Source: Micrasema longulum | Lineage: Eukaryota > Arthropoda > Insecta > Trichoptera > Brachycentridae | DNA length: 64,000 nt | Direction of reading: 5' to 3' | Assembly (NCBI GenBank): GCA_022494885.1 | Contig: JAGVSM010001273.1 | Location: forward strand, 20,876-84,875 | Part shown: positions 1 through 10,092 of the stretch, piece after piece | Position numbering within the stretch: the first letter of the stretch is position 1 | How the letters are laid out: each line of letters opens with the position of its first letter | Notes under the pieces: generated by a model | Databases searched by the model: none | What the model was told of the DNA's origin: nothing | Seen by the model: the letters and a program-made list of their open reading frames with translations, nothing else | Program-made: the position numbers and the translations under genes

Positions 1-257
1 CTAGTATAAATTATTTGTAAAAAGTTGCCAAATTTTCTCGAATAATAAATAATTATTAAAAACGAAAACTGCTTTTTCATTTATTTTTTAATAACTAGGT
101 TGAAGCAAGCAAATAGTGCGCACTTAAAAAACTATTAATTTTAATTAATATTGTAATGAAAAAACCAACAATTAATAATATTGTTAATAAGTAACAAAAC
201 TAAAATTACTAAAAAGCAAACCCCACAAAATAGCATTTTTGCGCACTCTTTTCTTCA

Positions 258-600
258 ATGTTAGGTAAGAATACGCACAAAAATTTCCCATTACAAGGTA
301 AGAGTGGTTTATCCCTTAGTTCTAGTTTTGAAAGCACCCTTTTTATTCCTATCCACAATTCCTCTTTCTTCTTTAACTCATATAGTGTCCATGCAGCTCT
401 ACTGTGGAATCATGTCCCATCCACCACCAAAGAAGTTACTACAGTATCTCTGTTTAAATCACGTCTCAATAAACATCTCGTCTCCCTCATTCTCTTCCTC
501 AATTTTTCCTCCTTTCCTCTTTTCTTTTCATCACTTTTTTCCATTGATTATAAGTATTAATTTTAGGTAATATATGTATAAAGATCGGATATTAACTCAG
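258..600 (+). pseudogene. LINE C 3' end: last part of reverse transcriptase ORF
   Basis: The translation carries the C-terminal signature of CR1/Jockey-type LINE reverse transcriptases: a stretch ending SYSVHAALLWNHVPS, then SLFKSRLNKHL about 15 residues later. The same block, nearly word for word, occurs on the minus strand at 15.8-15.96, 29.25-29.4 and 42.3-42.4 kb, so this is one copy of family C. The reading frame stays open for 100 codons but has no catalytic domain, so the copy is 5'-truncated. It lacks the GCCAAATGGC hairpin tail seen in the other C copies. Family known, function lost; confidence is high for LINE origin and moderate for membership of C. Confidence 0.75.
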
Positions 601-611
601 TGAAATTTTTT

Positions 612-1400
612 TTAAAATTTTTTTTTATTTAAATCTTATAGTAGGGCACACATATCATACATATTGTTATGTGTGTTCTAATAATAACATTGCAAATATA
701 TTTAATTTATAAATTGTTTATCACATATGTCTTGACCATTATTTTAAATTTTGATATGTTTTTTTTCTTCATAAATATTTTTTTCCATTTCGTAATACTT
801 TTTAATTGCTTCAAATAAAATTGAATTTTGTGACTTTGCCTTTTTCCTAAATGGAAGTCTAATTTTGTTCTTTTCTCTAGTATTGTGATCGTGTTCATGC
901 TGGTTCCGATCAATTTTTTTCCAAAATTCTGTTTTTTTATTAGAGTTTATAATTTTATGAACAAATATCATTGTACTGTAAAATATTCTTTGTTTATATG
1001 TTAATAATTTCATTTTATTTACCATCGACTTTACCCTCGTGCATCTGTTTTTTTTTCAAAATTATTCTAAAGGCTTTATTTTGTAATACAGTTAGTTTAT
1101 CTATGTTTTCTTTGTTTGATAAAAATAAAATGCTACTACAGTAGTTAACGTGTGGTTCAATAATTGCTTTGTAAATAGTTTTGCAAGAGTCCTTATCAAT
1201 AAATCTTCTGATCCTTCCCAAAATTAATATTTTTTTTGCAATCTTATTTATTACCATCTTAGCGTTTTGGTGAAATGTAAGTTTTGAATCCAACATTACA
1301 CCTAAATATTTAATTTCAGTGACTTCATTAAGTTTTTCATTTTCTATTACAATTGATGGTGTAATTTCCATTCTTTTGTTTCCTATATTCATTTATTTAC
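612..1400 (-). pseudogene. LINE I copy 1 (reverse transcriptase C-terminal half, frameshifted)
   Basis: Reading from 1392 downward, the protein shows YLGVMLDSKLTFHQ, then YKAIIEPHVNYCSS and LTVLQNKAFRIIL, the thumb-to-C-terminus pattern of CR1/Jockey-like LINE reverse transcriptases. It is almost identical to the 241-codon ORF at 47540-48265 on the other strand; I count about four differences over the first 113 residues. Frame changes near 1025 and 913 break this copy. The 3' UTR shared with copy 2 ends near 612 in an A-rich tail. The 5' side stops where the THAP-exon transposon begins at 1401. Confidence 0.85.
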
Positions 1401-2408
1401 CTCAGAGTAATAATGGGTCAACCTGTAAAAAACACTACCACTGTAGAACATATTCATAGAACGCAAGCGATGTTGGTTAGCAACAAATTGGGGGCCATTT
1501 TGTTTTGTTTGACAACATACGCTTATGCGTATCGTTATCGATTCTATTGGATGCTTTTGTCGCTGTGCTTGGCTTTGTTTGTAAATAACTTAGATATTTA
1601 CGTTATAATAAATAAAAATCGACTATGGCGAATTGCAGTATGTTTGGTTGCAGCAGTAGAAGCGTCAAAGCTGTTAAAGGAGTCAGTTTTCACAGGTAAT
1701 TGATTCCAAATATTTTCCCATGATTTACATTGATTTTTGGCATTTATTGTCCCGACACGTGTATTATGTTGCTTAAAAACTTTCCTTATATCAACATCTT
1801 TACTTCAAATACTATTTTTTCTTAATTTAGGGGATAAATTTGTGAATAAACGTTTGTTTACTCTTGTTAATGACAGTTGATTACAGACAATATGTCGGGG
1901 CCGCACTAGGCATCCATATAAAGTTTGAGTCTTTATCGAGTAGAGGTCGATTCAAATTTTACTCGAATATAGGAACGTTAACCTTGAAATTGCATCTAAA
2001 GTAACGTGTCCAAATTTCAGGCTGCAACGACTTGCGGTTTCGGAGACAAACAAACAAACTCAACACAGGACTTTGGTTCCATGGAGTTGGGATGTCTCAA
2101 TAAATGTAACATAAATATTTTGTGAATAAAATGAATAAAAAAAATAAACACACCCATGTATTTACAGTTTTATCGAATAAATATAGGCAAATTATAGAAA
2201 AATAAATTGGAATAACCCTGCAATAATAAATGCACAGGTACATATTTAAAAGTATTAACAAAACAAATAATATATCTATTTGGCAATTCTCGACCTGTGT
2301 GCGGCTTATTATTTTGCTGAGAACTGTAGCCAACTTAATACCCGATAGTCATACAATGCTTTTCCTACGTTTGGACTCCTCTATAGCTTGGCGCATTATT
2401 ACTCTGAG
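1401..2408 (+). mobile_element. THAP-P copy 1: 1.0-kb DNA transposon carrying a THAP exon
   Basis: The two ends are inverted: CTCAGAGTAATAATG at the left and CATTATTACTCTGAG at the right. Eight-base flanks TTATTTAC (1393-1400) and ATATTTAC (2409-2416) match at seven positions, as expected of an 8-bp target duplication. A second copy lies inverted at 37435-38605. Inside is the first exon of a THAP zinc finger with its splice donor (1625-1695), then a presumed intron ending in TTAATTTAG near 1831. No second THAP exon or catalytic domain is visible, so this looks like an internally deleted, non-autonomous derivative. P elements combine a THAP DNA-binding domain with 8-bp duplications, which makes that superfamily the best guess, but it is not proven. 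Confidence 0.75.
1625..1695 (+). CDS. THAP zinc-finger first exon (partial transposase)
   Basis: The frame starting ATGGCGAATTGC reads MANCSMFGCSSRSVKAVKG then VSFHR across the junction. This matches the start of a THAP domain: Met, a C-x4-C zinc pair at residues 4 and 9, and an aromatic-His-Arg at the end of the first beta segment. The exon is 71 nt and ends CACAG followed by GTAATT, a good splice donor in phase 2. The THAP exon at 23296-23366 has the same length, phase and donor context. In the inverted copy of this transposon the ATG has become TTG. A longer overlapping frame (1413-1703) is open by chance and does not resemble anything. Confidence 0.7.
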
Positions 2409-2471
2409 ATATTTACTATTCTATGATATTTACTCTTGGAATGGTTTAAAAGCCGTATCAGTTTAAGGCAT

Positions 2472-3150
2472 CTAGTGGGGTACTCCAAGGCTCCCACCTG
2501 GGACCAGTACTGTTTTTTTTGTTTGTTAACAACATTGTGTCGATATTTGAGAAAGTAGACATTCTTCTCTTTGCCGACGATCTCAAAATGTCTAAAACTA
2601 TTACCTCTGATATCGATTGTGGAGTTTTTCAGTCTAATTTGGAAAGGCTTTACAATTGGTGTCTGAAAAATGAACTTTATTTAAATGTCGACACAAGTGT
2701 TGTGTAATATCATTTACAAGAAGTAAAAACGCTATCTTATTAGATTATAACATCAACAATATCAATCTAGGAAGAGTTACACAAATAAAGGATTTAGGGA
2801 TGGATGAGGAAAGTTATCGTTTATTCCTCACATTGATACCATCACTAATAGGGCGAAGAAATGTCTCAGACATTTGCAGTAAATTGTAAAGGATTTTAAT
2901 TCTATCACAACCCTCAAAGTACTATTAACTGTCTTAGTTAGAAGTAATTTAGATTTTAATTCAACAAGTTCTCACCATACTACAGTGTTCACATAAGTTA
3001 GAAAGAATACAACCAAATTCCTTAGATTCATTAATTACAAACTGAATATACCCACTGAAAATATTGATTAAGATTTTTTATTGTGTACACTAAATATGTC
3101 AACTCTATACAAAATAAGAATTATCTACTCAAACAATTTATTAAACGATT
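2472..3150 (+). pseudogene. LINE reverse transcriptase catalytic core, decayed
   Basis: From 2472 one frame reads SGVLQGSHLGPVLF, RT domain 4, followed by VDILLFADDLKM, the catalytic FADD box of domain 5, then WCLKNELYLN. A stop follows near 2707. Beyond it the match continues in broken frames, for example LERIQ near 3000. This is the typical order of a CR1/Jockey-like LINE reverse transcriptase, here without endonuclease or tail. It begins shortly after the right end of the THAP-P element. Confidence 0.85.
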
Positions 3151-3266
3151 TTTAGCCAGTAAACTGTATTTATTTACGAGGAAAACAAAAATATAAACCA
3201 ACACGAGCGTTGACTTAGAGATTAAACATGGGTTGACTTATGACTGCGATTACTTAAGCATATTCA
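3150..3266 (+). repeat. T-family repeat, inner part
   Basis: About 115 bp, starting GATTTTTAGCCAGTAAACTG and containing ACACGAGCGTTGACTTAGAG and AACTTAAGCAT-like sequence, match 39828-39950 closely. At 17.55-17.63 kb the corresponding end, ACTTAAGCATGTTCAT, runs straight into the T-family terminal sequence. Here that join is broken by the simple-repeat array that follows. Confidence 0.65.
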
Positions 3267-3284
3267 TTTTTTATTATTTGTTAT

Positions 3285-4110
3285 TCATTTATTCATTTAT
3301 ACATTAAATCATTTATTTATTTATTCATTTATTCATTTATTCATTTATTCATTTATTCATTTATTCATTTATTCATTTATTCATTTATTCATTTATTCAT
3401 TTATTCATTTATTCATTTATTCATTTATATATTTATTCATTTATTTATTTATTCATTTATTCATTTATTCATTTATTCATTTATTCATTTATTCATTTAT
3501 TCATTTATTCATTTATTCATTTATTCATTTATTCATTTATTCATTTATTCATTTATTCATTTATTCATTTATTCATTTATTCATTTATCTAATTTATTCA
3601 TTTATTCATTTTATTCATTTTATTCATTTATTCATTTATTCATTTATTCACTTATTCATTTATTCATTTATTCATTTATTCATTTATTCATTTATTCATT
3701 TATTCATTTATTCATTTATTCATTTATTAATTTATTCATTTATTCATTTATTAATTTATTCATTTATTAATTTATTAATTTATTCATTTATTAATTTATT
3801 AATTTATTAATTTATTAATTTATTCATTTATTCATTTATTCATTTATTCATTTATTCATTTATTCATTTATTCATTTATTCATTTATTCGTTTATTCATT
3901 TATTCATTTATTCATTTACTCATTTATTCATTTATTCATTTATTCATTTATTTATTTATTCATTTATTCATTTATTCATTTATTTATTTATGTATTTATT
4001 TATGTATTATTTATTTATTTATTTATATATATTTTTTCAATTCACTTATTTATTTATTTATATATTTACCTATTGATGTATTTATTTATTATTATTATTT
4101 TTCTATTTAT
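3285..4110. repeat. (ATTCATTT)n microsatellite, about 0.8 kb
   Basis: An almost pure array of the 8-bp unit ATTCATTT, roughly 100 units, with occasional ATTAATTT, ATTTATTT and single-base slips. Runs of identical variant units, such as ATTAATTT at 3728-3825, suggest spread by slippage. The ends grade into (TTTA)n. The array lies between two halves of a T-family element. Confidence 0.95.
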
Positions 4111-4111
4111 T

Positions 4112-4200
4112 TATTATTCGGCACAAGTGCCTTTTACAATATAAAATATAGTAATATAATGAGTTAGATAGATACACAAATATTAAAAACATTGTTTTTG
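4112..4200 (-). mobile_element. LINE 3' tail with GGCACAAGTGCC hairpin
   Basis: An A/T-rich (TTTATTA) tail is followed by the 12-base palindrome GGCACAAGTGCC at 4120-4131 and a short AT-rich UTR. This is the arrangement seen at the 3' ends of the LINE families in this window, read on the minus strand. No coding sequence remains. The call rests only on tail plus hairpin. Confidence 0.45.
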
Positions 4201-4202
4201 TT

Positions 4203-4268
4203 CAAATGCTTAGCGTGTTTTTAAACACGTCGATAGTTATTTGTGATTGAGCTATCAGTAGCTGACGT
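4203..4268 (+). repeat. T-family terminal inverted repeat (right end)
   Basis: Contains CGTCGATAGTTATTTGTGAT then TGAGCTA, the terminal sequence found at six places in the window in both orientations. See the element at 39430-41542 for the paired ends. Confidence 0.6.
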
Positions 4269-4910
4269 AAGCGTCACACGCGGAGTTATTTCAGAAATGC
4301 GAAACCTTAAAAAATCATAGCGCTGATGATACGACATATAAGGTAATTTTTTTGCTTAGTCTATTAACAATTCTTTTTTTAAAAGCACTGAACTTACTCA
4401 TTTCTCAAAACGATGTTTTTAGGTTGGTGACTTTTGCCGAAATGGCTACGATATTTTGTACGCATGTAAATGTGAGATTTCAGTTGCGTATTTTTCATTT
4501 TTTATGCCAGCCCAGGGGAGCGAAACATTCCCAGAATATCCGAGTCGAGCCGAGGATAAACAAGGTAAAATTGGACGGAGTGGTGTTGTTGTGGATAAAG
4601 AATGATTCGACCTTTTTCCCTTGTCGCTGAAATAACGAATTCGGGACATGAAAAATGGTTTTATGTAGAAAAGAAAGAGTAACTCTCCTGGCGCGCGCTT
4701 TCTCATACAACGATTTAAGAGGCCTTACTTATTAGATTTCCTTAAACCGGGTTTACATTGAGGCTGTAGTCTGGTAAAAGGCACGCAAAATGAGGAAATC
4801 ACACGAGTTTGCCATTTTAAAATTAATGTTTTTTTTAAATCGCACAATAATAAAAAATTAAAAAACATAAATTAGATAAAAACAATGATTTTAAAGGTAT
4901 TTAAGAATTA
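4269..4910. other. No recognisable gene
   Basis: Mixed AT-rich sequence with short overlapping open frames on both strands (up to 92 codons) that share no motif with known families. I see no repeat copy elsewhere in the window. Confidence 0.5.
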
Positions 4911-4914
4911 AAGG

Positions 4915-5064
4915 AATATATATGTTCAAATATAGGCAGAATGGTGAATGTTACACAGTGTGTAAAGTGGCCACTTAAACCAGCCATTGACAGGTCATAA
5001 GCCCTGTAGATGCCTAGACTTCTATATTACCTTCTCTTAAATGCTCTTCATCTCTGTTGTAAAA
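4915..5064 (+). repeat. F repeat, 3' half
   Basis: Carries the F landmarks in order: GGCAGAATGGTGAATG, TTACACAGTGTGTAAAGTGG, CCAGCCATTGACAGG, CATAAGCCCTG, GCCTAGACTTC and CATCTCTGTTGTAA. The 5' half of the ~405-bp unit is missing. Confidence 0.85.
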
Positions 5065-5198
5065 TATTTTTGATTTATATATCGAAGAGTCCCGACTTAA
5101 CACGGAATTTTCCAACACGTCAGGACATAAAAAACATATAATTGTGTCAATGTAAAATTGTGTATTTTGTGCATTAAATAAATAAAAAATTTAAAAAA

Positions 5199-5372
5199 TT
5201 AAATAAATAAAACTTGCAATATTTCATTGTCATTCCTTCGATGATGTTCATTTGTAGATTTATCACTACTTTTCGGATTAAAATTTGAGTAAGTTTCAGA
5301 CAGTAACGGTAGTTTTTCCTCTTCAGACTCACTACTCTCATCAGAGTATAGGGAACAAATAAGTTGTTCCAT
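5199..5372 (-). CDS. Short acidic ORF, unknown
   Basis: A 57-codon frame begins MEQLICSLYSDESSESEEE, continues with a Ser/Asn/Lys-rich stretch and ends at TAA inside an A/T-rich tail. The leucine patch followed by a Ser-Asp-Glu cluster resembles the N-termini of some DDE transposases such as piggyBac or Harbinger types. That is only a resemblance in composition, and no catalytic part follows. It could be chance. Confidence 0.2.
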   Translation of the reverse strand: MEQLICSLYSDESSESEEEKLPLLSETYSNFNPKSSDKSTNEHHRRNDNEILQVLFI

Positions 5373-5865
5373 CTATGAGCCATGGTACATGGTTGGGTGA
5401 CAAAGTGTCCTTTTCGACATTTTCGTAAATATCAAGATAACCCCAAACAGTATCATAGGCCACATGGAATCTAAATAATCGCAAAGAAATATTCTACAAT
5501 TTAAAATAAAGTACTCATTTGTAACACCCACCCGTTTTCCCACATGAAGGAAAGTTTGACAAATAATAAAATAATGTCCAAAAATCAACTACATTAAAAA
5601 TTATCGCCGCGTAAAACGACCAACGGCGAGATGCAATGAAATGACATGAGACATTGGCGCCAACTCTCACTGTACCACAGATAAACAAAAAACCAGGTAG
5701 CTCTTCGTAAATGCAAGATATTTAATAAAATGTTTCTGATTCTGGGGTAGTACATAGTTGTGGAGTTCTACGGTACGTATAAAAATATTTATTACCTGGA
5801 ATAACAATTTACAGGTTATTTCATGATTCGTTTTTTGCATAACCTATCTGTTAATTAAATATCAT
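5373..5865. other. No recognisable gene
   Basis: Somewhat higher GC around 5605-5690 (CGCCGCG, CAACGGCGAG), otherwise AT-rich. Open frames up to 71 codons on the minus strand show no family signature. Confidence 0.45.
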
Positions 5866-6806
5866 ATTTCTCTACAATACCGCAGAGTGTGTGCGGACAC
5901 CGAAGGTATTATTATTATTTTATTTGTATTATTCTACAACACAAACTGAAATGATATGTTGTGTCATTGTTAATCTTCATGATAAACAATGAGTAAACAC
6001 TTTGGTAATCCAAATGCCCTTATTTCATTATATTATACATTTGTCAGAAGCCATTTGGAATACGCCTCTCAGATATGGAATCCCCAGTATGCCATATATA
6101 TAAGTAGAATAGAAAATATTCAAAACAAATTTATAAAGTACCTTAAATACAAAACCGGTATTTCTTATGTATCTACTCTCACTGCCTCCACCTTCCATGG
6201 AATCATTTCTCTACAATACCGCAGAGTGTGTGCGGACCAACTACTGCTTTACAAAATTATGACAGGAATGGTTGACTGTACAGAGCTTCTTGGTTAAATA
6301 ACAATACATGTGCCAGCCAGGATTTGTAGACGGTACCACCTGTTTCATGTACCAATAAGTAAAACATCGTATGTTAAAAATGCTTTTTTTCGTAGGACTT
6401 TTTCAATGTACAATACAAAATTTAAAAATATAGATTATACAAACATCACTCTGTCAGATTTAAAATTTACACTAAAAATGTATTATGTAACTTAGTAGAC
6501 ATTATAATAATAAATATGTACATCTTCCCTCCCCTCCTTATCCTCTCTTCAAGCATTCCCGCCCAATTTACAGTAACTTAACGTTCTTAAAATAAATATT
6601 TTAAAAATCTTTGATTATCGAGTACATGAAAATAACATTTTTATATGTATAAACTGTATGTATTTATTTGATATGTAATATATTTTCTGTACTAACTTTG
6701 TATACTATGTGGAAATCTGTTATTAGTTCTGAGTTTATACACTATATCTGTTTGTTTACTAAAAATATGCATGTAGAACTGTTGATTTCCCAAATAAAAT
6801 AATTGG
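5866..6806 (+). pseudogene. LINE J: reverse transcriptase C-terminal region with a duplicated 33-mer
   Basis: From 5989 the frame gives FVRSHLEYASQIWNPQY and RIENIQNKFIKYLKYKTG, classic LINE thumb motifs, then ISLQYRRVCADQLLLYKIM. A stop at 6295 separates it from a continuing C-terminal piece at 6310-6495. The 3' UTR ends near 6806 at AAATAAAATAATT. The 33 bases encoding ISLQYRRVCAD (6205-6237) also occur at 5866-5898, upstream of their proper place, followed by a 92-bp segment shared with 36501-36592. The front is therefore rearranged. Confidence 0.8.
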
Positions 6807-6947
6807 GAACGAGGAGTGAAACATGGAACTGGCAGAGGAAGGATAAAAGCCGAGTGAAGCAGGTTAAAATGCGATCTTTTAGACGAATGTGTAGGAAATC
6901 AATGTATGACAGGGTTACGAATGATGATTTCAGGCGAGAGTGTAAAT

Positions 6948-7713
6948 TTTTTTAAATATTTTTTTAAATATTTGAGTTAACAATATTTTGAGTTTGTCCA
7001 AATTTTTGTAGACAAGGACTGGATTCAACTCCCTGGGGAGCTGTTTATATTAACATATTACAACAGAGATGAAGAATATTTAAGAGAAGGTAATATAGAA
7101 GTCCAGGCATCTACAGGGCTTATGACCTGTCAATGGCGGGTTTAAGTGGCCACTTTACACACTGTGTAACATTCACCATTCTGCCTATATTTGAACATCT
7201 ATATTCCTTCAATTCTTTCATCTGTTGATGTTTGTCCATGAAGAAGTATAGAAATTGAAAAAATAATATTTTCAGGCGTTGCCTTGTATGTAGGTGAAAT
7301 AATTCAATTTGTTAAATCTCACCTGCATAAATAAAGGTTTCAGCTCTTTAACTTCACAAACATCAACAGATGAAAGAATTGAAGGAATATAGATGTTCAA
7401 ATATAGGCAGAATGGTGAATGTTACACAGTGTGTAAAGTGGCCACTTAAACCAGCCATTGACAGGTCATAAGCCCTGTAGATGCCTAGACTTCTATATTA
7501 CCTTCTCTTAAATGTTCTTCATCTCTGTTGTAATATGTTAATATTGGAGTTGCTTTATTATTTACCTTGCTTATAATATACAAGGTTTATATTTCAAAAA
7601 GTGGATTTTTCTGCAATTAAATATCTTAAAAATTATCTTATTAAAACTATTGGGATCAGGAGGGATATATTAATGTGGGCTAGTCAGGAACTTCTCAGCA
7701 TTTGCTCTTTGCT
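6948..7713 (-). mobile_element. 766-bp insertion carrying an F inverted pair, 12-bp target duplication
   Basis: The 12-mer GAGAGTGTAAAT occurs at 6936-6947 and again at 7714-7725, exactly flanking this segment inside LINE K. The left edge is TTTTTTAAATATTTTTTTAA, which on the minus strand is an A-rich tail, as in target-primed retroposition. The right edge holds about 170 bp found nowhere else in the window. Inside are two F units head to head (6970-7240 and 7262-7545). The segment therefore looks like a retroposed copy of a transcript containing an F palindrome. Confidence 0.75.
6970..7545. repeat. F repeat, head-to-head pair (long palindrome)
   Basis: The left arm runs in F- and the right arm in F+. 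Both start TTAACATATTACAACAGAGA when read inward, stay collinear for about 185 bp, and meet at a central ~130-bp non-palindromic stretch containing CAGGCGTTGCC and GGTTTCAGCTC. Mismatches between arms are few, so a single strand could fold into one long hairpin. Confidence 0.9.
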
Positions 7714-8182
7714 GAGAGTGTAAATCTGAGTCAGGTTTAATTGATAAGATAAGGAAAGGGTCTCCGAGATAGTTTGGTCACGTAGAACGAATGAACGACG
7801 AAAGAATGGTAAAACCAGTATATATGGCTAAAATTAACGGTAACGTGAGACGAGGACGATTAAGGAAGACGTGGCATGATCAGATGAACCAAAATATTTA
7901 GTCTGGTCATGTCAAAAGCAGACAGAACCGAAGGGCATGTATGACAAGATGTATGCATGTGGAAGAAGCTAGGAATGTTTACCAGGATAGACGCGTGTGG
8001 TGGTCCATTCTCTCGGCCTACCTAGAGGTATGGCGTGATGGTAGAAGTAGGGAACGAGGAGCTAGAAGCCCGATCGTTCATGCGCTCTGTAGCTGCAAGA
8101 TGTACTAGGGTATTTATTTATTGTACAGCGCTCTTGAGGTGATTTTCACAAAAATGGCGCCATATAAATTATCCGACCAGGT

Positions 8183-8400
8183 GGATTTATCAACTGTATT
8201 TTGAGTTTATCAAATTTTTTATTGTATTGATCTTTGTTTTTAATTTTGTATAAAATTGTAAGATTCAATAAATCCATGTATTTGTAATTTTCTCAAACTG
8301 AATGGTCTGGGTTGGTAGGAAGAAATTGCCTTAAGGCAATATGCCCGTCCTTTTATGTATATAAATTATAAATGTATATAAAGTGTTAAATAAATAAATA
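8183..8400 (+). mobile_element. LINE G2 3' UTR with GCCTTAAGGC hairpin tail
   Basis: Ends ATTGCCTTAAGGCAATATGC, then about 50 bp of UTR and TTAAATAAATAAATAAA. The same tail, with its ORF attached, is at 11495-12155 (minus) and 50815-51245 (plus). Only the UTR is present here. Confidence 0.75.
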
Positions 8401-8472
8401 AACCGTGTGGGAAATCGAACCCGAGACTTCTTGAATGGTAGGCAAACGCGTTGACCATTGCGGAATGAGGTC
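8401..8472 (-). mobile_element. SINE1 head (tRNA-derived), truncated
   Basis: On the minus strand it reads GGTCAACGCGTTTGCCTACC (A-box region) and GGGTTCGATTTCC (B-box), the tRNA-like head of the SINE1 family. The body is absent. It abuts the (TAAA)n end of the preceding LINE. Confidence 0.8.
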
Positions 8473-8487
8473 GATTAAAGCAGTCGA

Positions 8488-8635
8488 TGACGATTCATAA
8501 GCCCTGTAGCTGCTTAGACTGCTATATTCTCTTCTCTCAAATGTTCTATATCTCTGCTGCAATATGTTAATTAACAGCTCCCTAGAGGGGTTAAATCCAT
8601 TTCTTGTTTACAAAAACATCAATATTAATAAAATA
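8488..8635 (+). repeat. F repeat fragment
   Basis: CATAAGCCCTGTAGCTGC, the CTCTCAAATGTTC segment, CTGCTGCAATATGTTAA and the downstream AGCTCCCTAGAG block are in normal F+ order, somewhat diverged. Confidence 0.75.
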
Positions 8636-8639
8636 ACGG

Positions 8640-9200
8640 TCTTTATAAAAAAAGGACGCCCTGGGGGAACAGAGACAGGTTACGAAGAACGTCTCCGTAA
8701 GCGGAGGACAAACACAAGAACGTGTGCTAGAAAGTACAGTGGATGGCGACTCCAAAAGGAGTTTATTTACGTAAAGGTCTTATTTGACAGACAGTATTGA
8801 GTTAGGTACTGGGCGGGCTCCGCGCCTCAGGCCAGTCGGGGCAGGTCCCCGATGTGACAAAGCATTACTATATATCTAAACACTGCCCATTCTTTTTTTT
8901 GAACAAACACGGGACTTTATTTACAAGACAAGTGGAAATCAACAATGAAGAAATTATTAACAAATACAAGTCCAGGCGTATTATCTAATTTCACGCATCG
9001 TGCTTAAAGCGTATGGCGGCGCCACATTTAGTATATAAATATATATTGTGTATTGCGCATTTACTAGGTTGCGGCGTCAAATTAATAACTACCTACTGAG
9101 CCCTAGTTTAGATGTTGCGATTATACATACTACTGTGGGTACAATATTTTTCTCTCCAGCCCAAAAACCACTGATTTGTCACCGAATGTTCTTGTGATTT
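8640..9200. other. R1-type LINE 3' UTR-like piece followed by unassigned DNA
   Basis: 8640-8720 resembles 49380-49480 (GACGCCCTGG, AGCGGAGGACAAAC, AGAACGTGTGC), the 3' UTR of the R1-type LINE. The rest includes a GC-rich patch at 8810-8860 and AACACGGGACTTTATTTACA, which on the minus strand holds an AATAAA. It could be part of an LTR but has no partner. Confidence 0.4.
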
Positions 9201-9490
9201 TGATATTTTCAGCGCGATCGCTAACAAGTTTTTTTTTTTTAATTTATATTTAAATTTCATTGATAAACCCTGACGGGTTACATACATTTAAAAAAATATT
9301 TTTACTTTTAAAACCCACATTCTACTCTTAATAATAATATTTTTAACATCTTTTGTTAAGGTTGTTTGAGTCTTTTTATGTTATTTTGATTTCCTATTCC
9401 CCGTAGTAGTTGCATATAACATATTTTAGTTTTTACATAGACTTCATACATTATTTTTTTTCCTTTATTGTAACAAAATTTTTGATTTAA
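9200..9490 (-). mobile_element. LINE 3' end with AACCCTGACGGGTT hairpin
   Basis: A T-run at 9230-9240 (A-tail on the minus strand) is followed by AACCCTGACGGGTT at 9266-9279 and an AT-rich UTR, the same layout as the other LINE tails. A 79-codon minus-strand frame at 9509-9748 lies just upstream of this tail but shows no RT motif. Confidence 0.5.
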
Positions 9491-10092
9491 AAAAATAGAC
9501 TATATATTTTAGCTATCAATAAGTCGTTCCAATTCACTGTGTCGTGTTATCGTATGAATTAATAATCGAGAAACCAACAATTGCCGATCTGACCACAGGA
9601 TCTGATAGAGCTTGCCATTAATTTGTATTGGAGTTCGGTACATAGTCAATACAGATATCGCATGGCAACGCAAAATCCACGAACCAGCAAAACAAGCAAA
9701 ATTCAAGCATCCACCTGCTATCTGGCGAGAGGCGAGATCAGCGGACATTGATTAATACATTTTTATTATTGTATTTATTATTTGTTTTTGGTCAGACTTT
9801 AAAAAAATTCTAGTGGTAATAAGTCCGCCATTTAACCATGTATACCTTTGTATATTTTTGTATTTATCACATTGTATAGTATGGTTATTTATTATTATTA
9901 AAACAAGAGAGTTCACTGCTTTATTTAAATTTTTGGTAATGGACTATTAAACTTGGCCATTTTTTTATGTTTCGTATTATCAGCCCTATGATTTTTAAAG
10001 TGTTGTATTTCTGAAATTACTCCACGTGTGACGTCAAAAGTTCTCTTCCGCTTCTTCTCGGTGAGTTTTGCCGATTATTCCATTGACTATAT
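9491..10092. other. No recognisable gene
   Basis: AT-rich; one 79-codon minus-strand open frame at 9509-9748 without a recognisable domain. Nothing repeated elsewhere that I can see. Confidence 0.45.

Larger units (their letters stand above)
6807..8182 (+). pseudogene. LINE K (RTE-like) C-terminal ORF and 3' UTR, interrupted by an insertion
   Basis: Before the interruption the frame reads MRSFRRMCRKSMYDRV and ends FRREC. It resumes at 7726 in the same frame and reads FGHVERM, RGRLRKTWHDQ, RRACMTRCMHVEEA and ILSAYLEVWRDG. This is the C-terminal region of RTE-type LINE ORFs. Removing 6948-7713 plus one 12-bp duplicate restores the frame except for two TAG codons. The 3' UTR carries GCGCTCTGTAGCTGCAAGA and ends with ATGGCGCCATATAAATTATC. 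Related copies lie at 12.16-12.72, 24.48-24.61, 25.6-26.1 and 61.4-61.65 kb. Confidence 0.85.

Noticed and set aside
1413..1703. 96-codon plus-strand ORF inside THAP-P copy 1
   Set aside because: Overlaps the THAP exon in another frame, has no recognisable motif, and copy 2 does not keep it open.
2097..2466. Overlapping 78-codon ORFs on both strands
   Set aside because: Lie within the non-coding 3' part of THAP-P copy 1 and are broken in copy 2.
3285..4110. Possible CRISPR-like or coding repeat array
   Set aside because: An uninterrupted 8-bp simple repeat without spacers; a microsatellite in eukaryotic DNA.
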